In this document: positions 1 through 9,653 of the stretch, one piece after another
Numbering within the stretch: the first letter of the stretch is position 1
Layout: the number at the start of each line of letters is the position of its first letter
DNA from: Isohypsibius dastychi
Taxonomy: Eukaryota; Tardigrada; Eutardigrada; Parachela; Isohypsibiidae
Assembly (NCBI GenBank): GCA_034696485.1
Contig: JAQIWT010000326.1
Location: forward strand, 1-23,300
Direction of reading: 5' to 3'
Length of the DNA: 23,300 nucleotides
Position numbers and translations under genes: made by a program
Notes under the pieces: generated by a model
What the model saw: the letters and a program-made list of their open reading frames with translations, nothing else
The model's database searches: none
What the model was told of the DNA's origin: nothing

Positions 1-172
1 CGCGGATTGAGCATCAGTTTGAAAAATAGCGTTGCCCCGGGGCAGAAACAGTGTTCGCCAGCCAGAGCTCCTTGCGCCGGCGCAGGTTTTGCCCCCCAAG
101 GTACCAGACCTCAATGCGCCACTGAATGTCCACTTCTGACTGGAATAAATGAGCAAGAAGCCATGAACTAAC

Positions 173-1697
173 CTCAGATAAATCCTGGCGACATTGTGGG
201 CATTTAGGATTAAAATCCAGAACTCGTTGTAAACATTCTTTGCAAAAAGAGTGACCGCAGTTCGGCGTGACGGCTTTGTGAAGTAGCCTGAAATAAACGC
301 AAACCGTTAAGCATACACTCTCCCAAGTGAACTTTCGGAATCTCAAAACTATCCAATCGAAGATGAATTATTTTCATTGTTCTTCACGTCACGGATCAAT
401 ATTTCACTGGTCGATACCTACTGTACCCAGACCAGGTAGGTTGCAAAATTCCGAGTACCTACCTGTAACACAACGAGCAAGTCAGCAGCTCCTCGAGAAG
501 ACCGGGTGGAACATTTGCAGGACTGATGTTCTTTCGTTCAGCCGCAACTTTAGCGCCTTGAAAACAACACGAATAAGACCAGCTGTTACGATACCAAAAA
601 GTCCTACCTTCACGAAGCTGTGACCTTGCTTTTTCGAAGCTGAATTCGATACGACGCAGTTTCTCTAACAGCTGTTCTGTGGACACAGATATGTCCAAGA
701 CCAACATCGGCTTGGTAATCTATAAAGAAAAACTTCGACCACGATCAGAATCCAGAAAAGAAAAATCCCTGTACTTTTTCCGTTGGCACCGTAGCTGGAA
801 GCAAGAACCACCACATCAACATGGGCAGAATATCACGAAGTTGCATGACATCTCTGTCGAGCAACATCATCTGAAATGCTGCAGTCAAAGCTTCCTCCAC
901 ATTTCCGGTTTCGACTAAAGCCAAGACTTTCCGGAAGTACGATTTCACCCAGCCTGGCCGTAGCTGAACAGCTAGCTTCGCATCTTCCAAAGCTTTATCA
1001 GCATTTCCCATCCGTAAATATGTTGATGATCGATTGCTTAGTAAAACCGCATCATCCTCTCCTACTGAAATCAGAAAAATGGTGAAGATTCAACTAAAAC
1101 ATACGAACGAAGGAAGATTTTCTACAAACCGATTTGCAAGGCACTATCGTACTTTTCCAATGCTTCCTTATACTTTCCAAGCTGAAAAAACTGGTTCCCT
1201 TCTTTCTTGATGCGAAATATCTCTACCGACGATGGAAAGAAGTTTTCCAACAACTTCTGAATCGTGAAGGACACGTTTCCTTGGGCCGCGTACATTGGGG
1301 GTACAAGAGAGCTGCATTTCGGACATTCGCTCAACCCCGATGCGCAATTTCTGCAAACGCTATGTCCAAAAACTTCGCATGGCAGTGTGACTGGATCCTC
1401 AAGAATTCGATAGCACGAGGAGCAAGAAAACAGATTCACAACTGCATCCCCATTTTCCCGGTTCTTTTCTGATGGTCTTTCCCCGGGCGATAAAAGTGGA
1501 GAATATCGAATGAGTTTCCGGACGAAATCTTTTAAAGTCGTCTGTTCCAGCTTCACAACGATGTCGGACAAGATATCCAAATGCGCAAATGATACAAATG
1601 CTTCACACAGTTTTCCATCAGCAAGCTGGGGGCTAACGTCGACACTAGTCGCATCGCCGCTTCCCTGAAGCTCATCCATCTCAACAGGATCATCCAT
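173..1697 (-). CDS. LONRF: LONRF-family RING/TPR protein (partial; LON domain off the left edge)
   Basis: Predicted E3 ubiquitin ligase-like protein of the LON peptidase N-terminal domain and RING finger family. Exons read on the minus strand are 1130-1697, 775-1064, 608-719, 463-556 and 173-287, giving about 393 codons in the window. A first C3HC4 RING (about residues 105-140) begins CSSCYRILEDPVTLPC and continues through GHSVCRNC to CPKC. A TPR block follows (EGNQFFQLGKYKEALEKYD, then SNRSSTYLRMGNADKALEDA), then a second RING with TCSLCYRLLHKAVTPNCGH and KCPQC. RING-TPR-RING is the LONRF order. The LON substrate-binding domain should follow but lies left of base 1. Introns are 65, 55, 51 and 175 nt; the 51-nt one is stop-free in frame. 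I chose the ATG at 1697; an in-frame ATG at 1820 would add 41 residues of unconvincing sequence. The last exon end at 173 (GAG|GTTAGT) is the least certain junction. In RING1 the third cysteine is followed by four residues before His, one more than the usual maximum. Confidence 0.85.
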
Positions 1698-2042
1698 TTT
1701 GGAACAGAAACAAAAAGCAACAGCCCTCGTGCGGAGAAACCAAAAACCACGATTCGCGAGATCGAAATCAATCGAATAAAACTCAAGCCAGTTGTGTCGT
1801 GTTGTGGTTTTGCGCTGCATCCGAACTCCGAAGTAGCTAGGTACCCCTTACTTAATCCGCTCAGCAAACTACTCTACCTTCCCCCGCAAACGTGAGTGCT
1901 GTCCAAACGTCACGAACGTGTCCAAACGTCAAAAATTGACGGTCTACGGCGCATAAATTTCGCGAGAGGATTGTTATTTATCAACTGAGTTATTCGGTAT
2001 TTATAGTTGCAAAGTGAGCCGGGGAATCGGCAAAAAAATATA
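1698..2042. other. Upstream region of the LONRF gene
   Basis: AT-rich stretch between the LONRF start and the end of the small minus-strand gene. It should hold the LONRF 5' UTR and promoter. A 10-base segment, gtccaaacgt, occurs twice about 30 bases apart (about 1902-1928), followed by a related caaa run. I see no further coding exon or RNA gene here. Confidence 0.4.
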
Positions 2043-2659
2043 TTACAGCGTATCCTGTAACAGCTCTGACGTCACACAGTTCTCACAGCTGAGTCGCCTG
2101 CACTGACTGACCATCTAAAAAGCAAGAAACGCATGCTATAGTATTATTTACAAAGACCAAATTAGCTCACCGGAGTACCAAAATAATTTAAATGAGAAGC
2201 CGAAAATAGCTGTATGGCCAAAACGGCAGCTGCCGCAATCTTGGAGGTCAAGGTCAGAGGGCGTGGTAGATGGTAGAATTCACGTGGTACCCAAGTCTCT
2301 CCCAGGCACAACTGGTTATGCAACTTCTGCTCTGCCGTCTCTCCACTGCAAGCAGAAATAAACCAACATCAATGCCAGAAAGGAAGGCAGCGCAAGGAAG
2401 CGATTTTCCGGAATAGGGAAACCATCTCCTTCCTCCTCAAATCCATCCTTTGTCAGCCAGCTGGACATTGGGAACTGCTCCATCCACAAAAACGCTTCAC
2501 TTCCGGTAAGATGTCGTAAGCTTTTTATCAAGTCCATAGTTGAATGTGGCAAAGTTTATCCTTGCGCTTTGTTTCCGATAGTCTACGCGACATTTGTTTC
2601 TTTTCCTTCGAGGCATCCAACCATCTGTTCTGTTTAGGCTTCTGCTTCCCAAATTCCAT
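2043..2659 (-). CDS. Small unrecognised multi-exon gene; frame at the 5' end unresolved
   Basis: Unrecognised. The best-supported part is the 3' half. Exon 2171-2345 (58 codons; ends LNYFGTP) follows a strong acceptor (tttatttctgcttgcag). It joins, across a typical 56-nt intron with a gtgagc donor (2115-2170), to exon 2043-2114 (MVSQCRRLSCENCVTSELL, then stop). Upstream, three frames all look protein-like. One starts at ATG 2616 (MPRRKRNKCRVDYRKQSAR) and can splice in phase from 2501 across 155 nt, giving a 120-residue model. One is a 73-codon frame from ATG 2537 to 2316 with a hydrophobic segment (FLALPSFLALMLVYFCLQ). One is a lysine-rich 43-codon frame from ATG 2659 to 2528 (MEFGKQKPKQNRWLDASKEK). 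The second would be intron if the splice model is right, and the third could be an upstream ORF. No family matched. The exon 2171-2345 product contains a short hydrophobic run (KIAAAAVLAIQLF). Confidence 0.4.
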
Positions 2660-2851
2660 TAATGGGTGATGTGAGAAATCAGTTCCGTCACACGACAGCA
2701 TTTCGTCTAAGAACCATCTTTCTTCTACTTTGAGGAATCACATTTGATGTCGAGCCGCGCGGCTGTCTGCATTTCCGCTCAGCTGATACTGTTGGACACG
2801 TTTGGTGGAAGAGATGAGTTTTCATCAAGTGGATTATCGAGATTTTAGATC

Positions 2852-2922
2852 GTGAGTTATCGAATTAATTGTTCTCAAATCGAACTGATTGCTGAATCAT
2901 ATTTTGTTGTATTTTGTTGTAG
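2852..2922 (+). other. Putative 5' UTR intron of the estrogen-related receptor gene
   Basis: A good donor (atc|GTGAGT at 2852) and a good acceptor (tattttgttgtag ending at 2922) are 71 nt apart, the usual intron size in this window, just upstream of the receptor ATG. The acceptor tract is made of two direct copies of attttgttgt. No coding frame is involved, so the assignment rests on splice sites and spacing alone. Confidence 0.4.
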
Positions 2923-3017
2923 ACTATTGTCGAAGACGGATGCGATGAATTTGTGAGCGTGGAAAGAAGCCTCTGACCGGCGTGTCTATCTGATTTTATT
3001 TGTTGATATTTGGCGCG

Positions 3018-5089
3018 ATGTACAAACACCGCAGTTCCTCAAGTCCACACCGTCCATCGGCTATCCGGTTTTCCGGCAGTTCATCAGCCCGCGAATCAGA
3101 CGATCTACAGATGAATTCTGTGGACAACGAGGACTCGTTGAGCAACAGTATCGCACGAGATTTATCGGACGACTTGAGTCCAGGAGGTTACAACGTGACC
3201 GGAAGTGGTCTTCTGGAAGAGCTTAGGAGATACGAGAAAATCAGCACACCCTCTTTGAACCCTCTCGATAACCCTCATCTTGCAAGCTCATCTTTATCTG
3301 GTTATGGTGCTACTAGTGCTAACGGAGTGCATAATCTGGTTAAGGAAGAAAACGATGGTCTCATTAGCGTCGCGAAGGTCACAGGTGGACTGAACCGTTA
3401 CCCATCACAATCTCGAATTCCCTGGACCCGATCGAATAATCGCCGAAGCGCAAGTGACGCCGGATTAGATGGGGGCAGTCGCGGCGGAAATCATGGATTA
3501 ATGGATGATGAGGCCAGTAATTCGGATATACAGGAAAGTGTGCGAGGTGACGAATTCAACGACGATCCAAACCGGAAAAGGAAATGTCTTGTTTGCGATG
3601 ACGGCGCTTCTGGTTATCATTATGGTAAGTTTTTGTTCGCTTCAAGACAGATGTGTATCCATTTATCAATGCCAAGTCCACATGATTTGCTATTGATTGT
3701 CTCGAGGTGAATGCCTTTCGTTTCTGATAGCGCTGATAAATTTTGTCGTTTATATGAGTGGAGATGAGAGATATCTTCATCTCGTACTTTAGCCCACCGA
3801 AAAACTGATTAGAAGCCAATTTTTGAAAGCGCCGATTGTTGACATTGTGAGCAGCGTAGCCGAGTTGGCGGATTTACGATTTTTACCGAACCTGGTTCTG
3901 CTTTTTATTAGCCCAGTCAGTCCACCAGCGATTTGCTGACATGGAAGTTTAATGCACCGATTCGGGTTGTGTCTTCGCAGTCAGAAAGAAAACCGGTTGG
4001 AATCAATGAGAGGGCATTCAAAAATGGATTTCCCCTCGGAATATCCGGTTTTCTGAACGTTAATTACTATTTACCTTGAAATGAAGAATATGCTGGGTTG
4101 AAACGTGTTTCTTCTTTGTTGCAGGTGTGAGCTCATGCGAAGCCTGTAAGGCGTTCTTCAAACGGACTATCCAAGGGAATATCGAGTATGCGTGTCCGGC
4201 GAATGGCTCGTGTGTCATCGATAAACGCCGGCGGAAGGCATGTCAAGCATGCCGGTATAAAAAATGCCTGGATGTGGGGATGTTGAAAGAAGGTGTTCGG
4301 CTTGACCGGGTCCGTGGCGGCAGGCAGAAATACCGTAGGACAAGCAATGGGGAATCGGTGATGGTTCAAGCGTCCTCGTCGTCTCAGTCAGTCTCCCGTA
4401 AATCCAGCATCTCAACCGAACTTGGACAACTTTTGTCCTCACTCATCTCGTGCGAACCGGAACATATGTTGGCCAATATAACTGACCAGTTAGATACGCC
4501 GGACAAACTGCAGGCGGTTCTGTGCGATCTAGCCGACCGTGATCTCATTGGAATAATTGGCTGGGCTAAACAGATTCCCGGCTTCCCCGATTTGCCCCTC
4601 AATGACCAGATGCATTTACTTCAGACAACTTGGTGTGAGATTCTGCTGTTCAGTTTATGTGTCCGCTCCACCGATGCTCAACATCGTGTTCTGTCCTTCA
4701 CGGAAGATTTTTCACTGACCGAGGCTATGGCGCACGAGGCCCGTTTTGATGAAGTACACTCCAAGGCTTGCCGGCTGGTTGAGAGCCTAGCGGAATATCA
4801 GATCACCAGAGAGGAGTTTCTTTTGATGAAATGTGTTATTTTGTTGAATGGTGGATGCGCGTTGGAGAGTTCCCCGGCCAGGAATACGCTGAGAGAAAGT
4901 ATCGTCCAATCGTTACATCAATACGTAAACGGAAGTACAAGGTCATGCAACCTGCTGTTATTGTTGCCACATTTGCGTCAGCTGGATAGATTGGCCAAGC
5001 AGTATTTCTTCACGGTGAAGAATGAAGGGCGAATCACGATGCATAAACTGTTTCTCGAAATGCTCGAATCTGCACAACAGCTGATGTGA
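3018..5089 (+). CDS. ERR: Estrogen-related receptor (nuclear receptor, NR3B/ERR type)
   Basis: Ligand-regulated or orphan nuclear receptor that acts as a DNA-binding transcription factor; ERRs elsewhere control energy metabolism genes. Exons 3018-3624 and 4125-5089 give 523 residues. The N-terminal region (about 1-190) is Ser/Asn-rich and includes LVKEEND, a possible sumoylation motif. The two-zinc-finger DNA-binding domain starts at CLVC. It has the ERR P-box [10 protein letters not shown], the second finger CPANGSC...CQACRYKKC, and the ERR-specific C-terminal extension [19 protein letters not shown]. The ligand-binding domain includes [19 protein letters not shown] and ends with the AF-2 helix ([16 protein letters not shown]). 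The 500-nt intron splits the first finger at GYHYG|V. The start ATG at 3018 follows a likely 5' UTR intron. Oddity: the near-invariant CGD of finger one reads CDD ([14 protein letters not shown]). The class call is very strong from the DNA-binding domain. Confidence 0.94.
3625..4124 (+). other. Intron 1 of the receptor gene (500 nt)
   Basis: Clean GTAAGT donor and cttctttgttgcag acceptor. It is much longer than most introns in the window. I see no RNA gene or conserved coding frame inside. Confidence 0.85.
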
Positions 5090-5983
5090 CCTTTCTCTCA
5101 TCTGCTTCCCTGACCCGGAGTTTGAGTGGACATTGGACCCCCGATCGAGCTACGCGGAAACGTTTCGCATCTTCAGGAAATTGCCTATGCCGGTTTTAGC
5201 ACACGAAGCGATGTCGAGTTGTACGTTGTTGCTTTTATATTTCTTTTGTTATATGGAGAGCTTTATTTTTACTATTTATCCACTCTGATTTTCGTTCGAG
5301 AACTCACGTACCTGCCATGAAATCTTTCTGATTCATTTTCATACCGCATTTTCGTTGCTCGTTGTATAGCTTCACTTTTCTACCTGTGCACATCTCGAGC
5401 ATTTCACGTACATGACGAAATATTCACCGCATTCAGCGAACCAACTACTATTCAGAACTGTATAAAACGCAAGAACCTCGAGACAGATTCTAGCAGTTAC
5501 AAAAAAGGTCGACGTATATATATCCGGCTCTCCTAATCTCGCCACTACCACCCCAAGAAGTACAGGATCGGTATTTTCTCGCTCAGTATTTTTGTCTGAA
5601 TTCATGGCTATCTAGAGAAGGGGAGCATGGACACTGTATTTCGGACTGCCACCTTTGGGCCTGAAATTATTCGAGTTTTCTTTGTGGCTGGCTCGAACGA
5701 ACCTCCATGATAATGTTTCGAGTAAAGTAGTCAAAAAGCGGAAAAATGAGTCATTTGTTTTGCTTTGACACGAGGTACAATTAACCAACCTAAAACCGAA
5801 TGAATGAGAATGAGATAAAAACAGGAGATGCAACGACTTGGATATCACAGTCTACGATCGTTGGCAGACAGCGAATAAAAACTACGACCTCGATCTTTGA
5901 AACCCGAACAATAAGCAGAACCACTTAAAACCATGTTTGCCAACGAGCTACCAAATCAATGTACAATAAAAACGCAGGTGACC
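5090..5983. other. 3' UTR of the receptor gene and spacer to MED7
   Basis: Between the receptor stop and the convergent MED7 stop. Open frames here are short and lack recognisable domains. The stretch includes a short TA repeat near 5515 (gtatatatat) and a plus-strand AATAAA at 5874-5879, suggesting a receptor 3' UTR of about 0.8 kb. Confidence 0.5.
5874..5879 (+). terminator. Candidate poly(A) signal of the receptor gene
   Basis: AATAAA on the plus strand about 785 nt after the receptor stop. A second AATAAA lies at 5965-5970, only 14 bases before the end of the convergent MED7 coding region. Use of the second would make the two transcripts overlap. Confidence 0.4.
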
Positions 5984-6709
5984 TTAGTCCTCTGCTGCCA
6001 GACTACAGAGAACCGCTTCCAGGGTCGGGGCATCGTTCATGGTTTCTGTTCGGCGAACCGAGGCTGGTTCGATCAGTCGAGCTTTCAGTGCAGCTATATT
6101 CCACTTCAACCACGCTGTGGAAGCTTTCTGCGCGTTCTCCGTCGTACTGGTTCCGGCACAACTCGCAACAATTTCGGTGACCTTTTCGATGTGAAGATTT
6201 AGCCGATCCGTGACATCCAAATTCTGACGCCTTTGCAGTTCGAGTAAACTGCAAATGCTATCTCTCGCCTGTAGATCAGAAATCCCATATATTCTTTGAA
6301 ATCTTAACAGAATCAAATGCAAACGAACCTGATGAACCCGATACTCGTTTAACAAATGCTGCATATGAATAAATAACAAATTAATGTCTTCCAGCTTCTC
6401 GTTTCTTTTCTGAGAACGCGGGAACTTGATGAGGGTATCGATGAGATCAACATAAACGGCAATAACAGAGTGCAAGGCTTTCTTGAGCTCTCTTCTGCGG
6501 TCAAAGTTTTGAGGATAAAGTCGCTTAATTTGCAGCGTTTCCAAAGGACGAACAATATGCTCATCGTTCCACTGCGGTGCGCCGTAAACAAGAAACATTT
6601 CACCTTTTGGAGGGAGGGTCGGAGGAGCTGGAGATCTCCCTGATAAAAACTTTTCGTCCGAGTACTGAGAGATATATTCCAAGGGGGGAACTGGAAATAG
6701 ACCCGCCAT
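5984..6709 (-). CDS. MED7: Mediator complex subunit 7
   Basis: Middle-module subunit of Mediator, which links transcription factors to RNA polymerase II in the nucleus; MED7 pairs with MED21. Exons 6329-6709 and 5984-6268 give 221 residues, close to the animal size of about 230. Family features in order: an N-terminal proline-rich strand segment (FPVPPLEYISQYSDEKF), the HIVRPLETLQIKRLYPQNFD block, the helical RRELKKALHSVIAVYVDLID region, then KLEDINLLFIHMQHLLNEYR. A long C-terminal helix follows (LLELQRRQNLDVTDRLNLH). The 60-nt intron at 6269-6328 (donor GTTCGT, acceptor gatctacag) is stop-free and in frame. Unspliced DNA therefore reads through, adding 20 residues that the family lacks between HQ and ARDS. 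The gene is convergent with the receptor gene and divergent from the deacetylase gene. Confidence 0.92.
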   Translation of the reverse strand: MAGLFPVPPLEYISQYSDEKFLSGRSPAPPTLPPKGEMFLVYGAPQWNDEHIVRPLETLQIKRLYPQNFDRRRELKKALHSVIAVYVDLIDTLIKFPRSQKRNEKLEDINLLFIHMQHLLNEYRVHQVRLHLILLRFQRIYGISDLQARDSICSLLELQRRQNLDVTDRLNLHIEKVTEIVASCAGTSTTENAQKASTAWLKWNIAALKARLIEPASVRRTETMNDAPTLEAVLCSLAAED

Positions 6710-7534
6710 GTTGATTATCTTTCCTCACGTCTACGCACTTGAACTCCGTTGTAAATCCATTGCCATCTTACAAACGGATAACAGCAACCATCAACATCTG
6801 AAACCAAAAATCTGAATAAAGATAGGCACAAATCTGCGGAATGTATTTTGACGGTCAACATATTAAATACTCCGTTTTGTTCCCTCAGACCAAGTTTGTC
6901 GACAAAGAAGCCACACTGGTGTCTTTGGTGTACCTCCTTTGGAATGTAACACCAAAGTCTTAGTACAGCTTCTTAGATTCGCCTTTCGTTCATCATTAGG
7001 AAAGCTGTCAATCGAATCAACCAAATTATGAACACGCTCACCGTGATGATTCGCTGGAAACAATGCATTCCACTCCACATATGTTAACAATATCGCATCC
7101 TCTCACTTTAGAGCATCCAGACTTTTCAGGTCAGCTTCACTTTACTTATGTTCAAAATCAAAACTTCGGATCAAAGTGAATTAAACCGATTTTAACTAAA
7201 CAGTGAACAAATGAAACATATTCCGAGTGTGCATTTTGAAACCATTTAATTTTGTAGTCCCTCGGGGCAAACGCGAACGTAAACCCTGCATCTGTGTGTA
7301 AAAAGCTCCTTGGCTCACCCACCCACCCACCCACCCTCCCTCATTCCAGACTCCGACACGTGCCTGCTCCTGACGCATGCTATGTTTGTTGTCGTTTTGC
7401 ATCTTTCATTCTTTCTCGACTTCTGAATCTATGCGCTTGAGTTTTCGAAATATGTCAGCGATCAGGAAGACTTTGCCATTGGTTGTGCGCTGAAGAGACT
7501 ATTACATCTATTTTGGGATAAAAATCTGATTGGA
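6710..7534. other. Divergent promoter region between MED7 and AMDHD2
   Basis: About 0.8 kb between two divergent ATGs. Open frames here have no recognisable domain. A short CCCA tandem repeat sits at 7317-7336. Presumably it holds both promoters and 5' UTRs. I see no TATA box that I would defend and no RNA gene. Confidence 0.5.
7317..7336 (+). repeat. CCCA tandem repeat
   Basis: About five copies of a C-rich tetramer (ACCC/CCCA) about 200 bases before the AMDHD2 start. Simple repeat; a regulatory role is unknown. Confidence 0.8.
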
Positions 7535-9269
7535 ATGGAACCGCAGCAAGTTGTTCGTTTCCGAGATTGCAGAATTCTTCGCGGAGGTCGATTGACTCGG
7601 GAGGATCTTTGGTTGCGGAACGGCAAAGTCCTCGATCCCGAACCGCTGTTCTTTGATGAGCACCGTTCTGCCGATGTGGAATACGATTGTCCGTTTATTA
7701 TTGCTCCTGGATATCTGGATATCCAGATAAACGGTATAGTCCCACTTTGTATATGTCGTCATATATTATTGAAGTTTTTCTGCTAGGTGGATACGGGATC
7801 GATTTTTCAAGCTGCAGTGCCGATACGATTCACGAAGGAATTGCGCTGGTTAGGAAAAATCTGCTAAAGCACGGAGTGACCTCATTTTGTCCAACTATTG
7901 TCACATCATCTCCGGCGCTCTATCACGATGTAACCTGCATTTTCCATAGCCCTTGATATAGAATACGTGATATTCATACGTGATATTCATTGCTCAAGGT
8001 TTTACCACACATCCGGAGAAGTAAAGGAGGAAGAGGCGTTGGAGCCGAAATATTAGGTTGGTTTTGCATCTTGAGATATTAACTTTCTCGGGACGACAGA
8101 GTTGTATATTTGCATTTTAGGGCTGCATCTGGAAGGGCCGTTTATTAACCGCGATAAAAAAGGAGCACATAGACTGGAATACGTCAAAAGCAGTGTTGAA
8201 AATGGCTCTTTGGATTTTGATTTGATGTATGGGGATTTGAGCGACACATCAATTATCACTATCGCTCCCGAACTCGATGGTTGCATGAAGGCGATCGAGC
8301 AACTGTCGCGCCGGGGAATTGTTGTCTCCTTGGGTAATTAAGCTGAATTTTTTCGCATTTACCGTTTCGTTATTCGTTATGCCGAATATTTTTTCAGGGC
8401 ATTCCAGTGCTGATTTGGATCTTGCTCAAGAAGCCATTTCCAGAGGAGCCCGATGTATGACTCACCTGTTTAATGCCATGCCTCCGGTATATTTATCCCT
8501 TTTCGGGATTTTTGTTCTTCGCACTCGGTGGAATAATTTTCATTTTCTTTGCAGTTTCATCATCGAGATCCGGGCATGATTGGAGTAATTGCTCAGTCTA
8601 TGGCGGCTCGAACTGCGGATGAAACGGTTTTTTATGGCCTCATTGCCGATGGTGTTCATACTCATCCTGCGTCTTTGAAAATTGCGTATCGTGCAAATCC
8701 AGCAGGTGTGTAATTGTTGCAGCGAAGCGAATATCGCGGTTATAACGTTGTGAACCCTATTTGCTCATGGTTGGTCGTAATATGCGTTTTCCGTGGCTTA
8801 GGTGCTATTCTAGTATCTGATGCTATATCGGCGATGGGTCTGGAAGAAGGAACCCATCAACTGGGAGATTATACAATAGAAATGCGGCAGCATCGAGCTT
8901 ATATTGCCGGTACCAACACACTTTGCGGGAGCACTGCCACTCTTGACGTTTGTGTACGGTATTTCTGGAAAGCAACTGGTAAATTCAAACTTCAAACTCG
9001 GTTATCTCTGGATTAAACTGTATCGAATCCTGAATTCGTCTTTTTTTACAGATTGCTCAGTTGAAGAGGCACTTGAAGCTGCATCTTTACATCCTGCTCA
9101 GCTGCTGCGTATTGATACCCACAAAGGAACGCTCAACTTCTCGGCGGATGCTGATTTTGTTGTACTGGATGATGACCTTGAAGTTTTAGCGACGTTCATT
9201 GCCGGTGATTGTGTATGGTGCAAGGATGGATTTGCGATGAAGAAGTTTGCTCTATGGAAACCTCGATGA
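7535..9269 (+). CDS. AMDHD2: N-acetylglucosamine-6-phosphate deacetylase
   Basis: Cytosolic amidohydrolase that removes acetate from GlcNAc-6-phosphate to give glucosamine-6-phosphate, feeding amino sugars back to glycolysis or hexosamine synthesis. Eight exons: 7535-7733, 7787-7929, 7999-8056, 8121-8333, 8398-8486, 8555-8705, 8802-8978 and 9052-9269. They encode 415 residues, the normal size. Introns are 53-96 nt and all GT-AG. Family motifs: [16 protein letters not shown] (the NagA version lacking the HxH pair), [17 protein letters not shown] with metal-binding Glu near 138, GHSS with His near 206, THLFNAM with His near 227, DGVHTHP, and the catalytic Asp of LVSDA near 291. The C-terminus has [10 protein letters not shown] and [10 protein letters not shown]. 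All key residues are present, so it should be active. Each splice junction is supported by restored family sequence. In a nematode it would serve chitin and glycan turnover (inference). Confidence 0.96.
7963..7988 (+). repeat. 13-bp tandem duplication inside AMDHD2 intron 2
   Basis: The unit atacgtgatattc occurs twice head to tail within a 69-nt intron (7930-7998). The copies are exact, so the duplication is probably recent. It accounts for more than a third of the intron. Confidence 0.9.
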
Positions 9270-9653
9270 ACAATTCTGAAATTTTCTTTCTTTTGTGTTT
9301 TGTTCTCCGTATCCGCGTCGTCTTTCGAAAATTCTTCTTCCATGTGTGACAGATTCTAGACATTCCCAATGTTCAAATTTTGACATTTTCTATCTCAGTT
9401 CCAGTTTTCAATGCGCAAATAGCTTAATTTATGTCTTGTCTGGTGGCACATTACTGTATTTCGGAAAACTGATCATGTGATCATTTCTGACTGCTCCAGC
9501 CATTTCGTTCTTACGACTGTTCCGCTCGAGATCGAAAAACGGTCAAACGATTTCAAAATCAAAGCATTACAAACAAAAATCAAAGCACACATGGAATGTA
9601 GATGCCAATTCAAGAAGTGGTACATAACGGCAAAGATCTCCTTCTTTCCGAAG
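9270..9653. other. Convergent spacer between AMDHD2 and VMA21
   Basis: About 380 bases containing the 3' UTRs of two tail-to-tail genes. I see no clear AATAAA on either strand and no coding frame with a recognisable domain. Confidence 0.5.

Noticed and set aside
2067-2074. Second perfect CRE palindrome as a promoter element
   Set aside because: It lies in the predicted coding sequence of the small minus-strand gene, so it is as likely chance as regulation.
5126-5320. 64-codon plus-strand frame with a hydrophobic run after the receptor stop
   Set aside because: Lies in the likely 3' UTR, has no splice link to a neighbour and no family resemblance.
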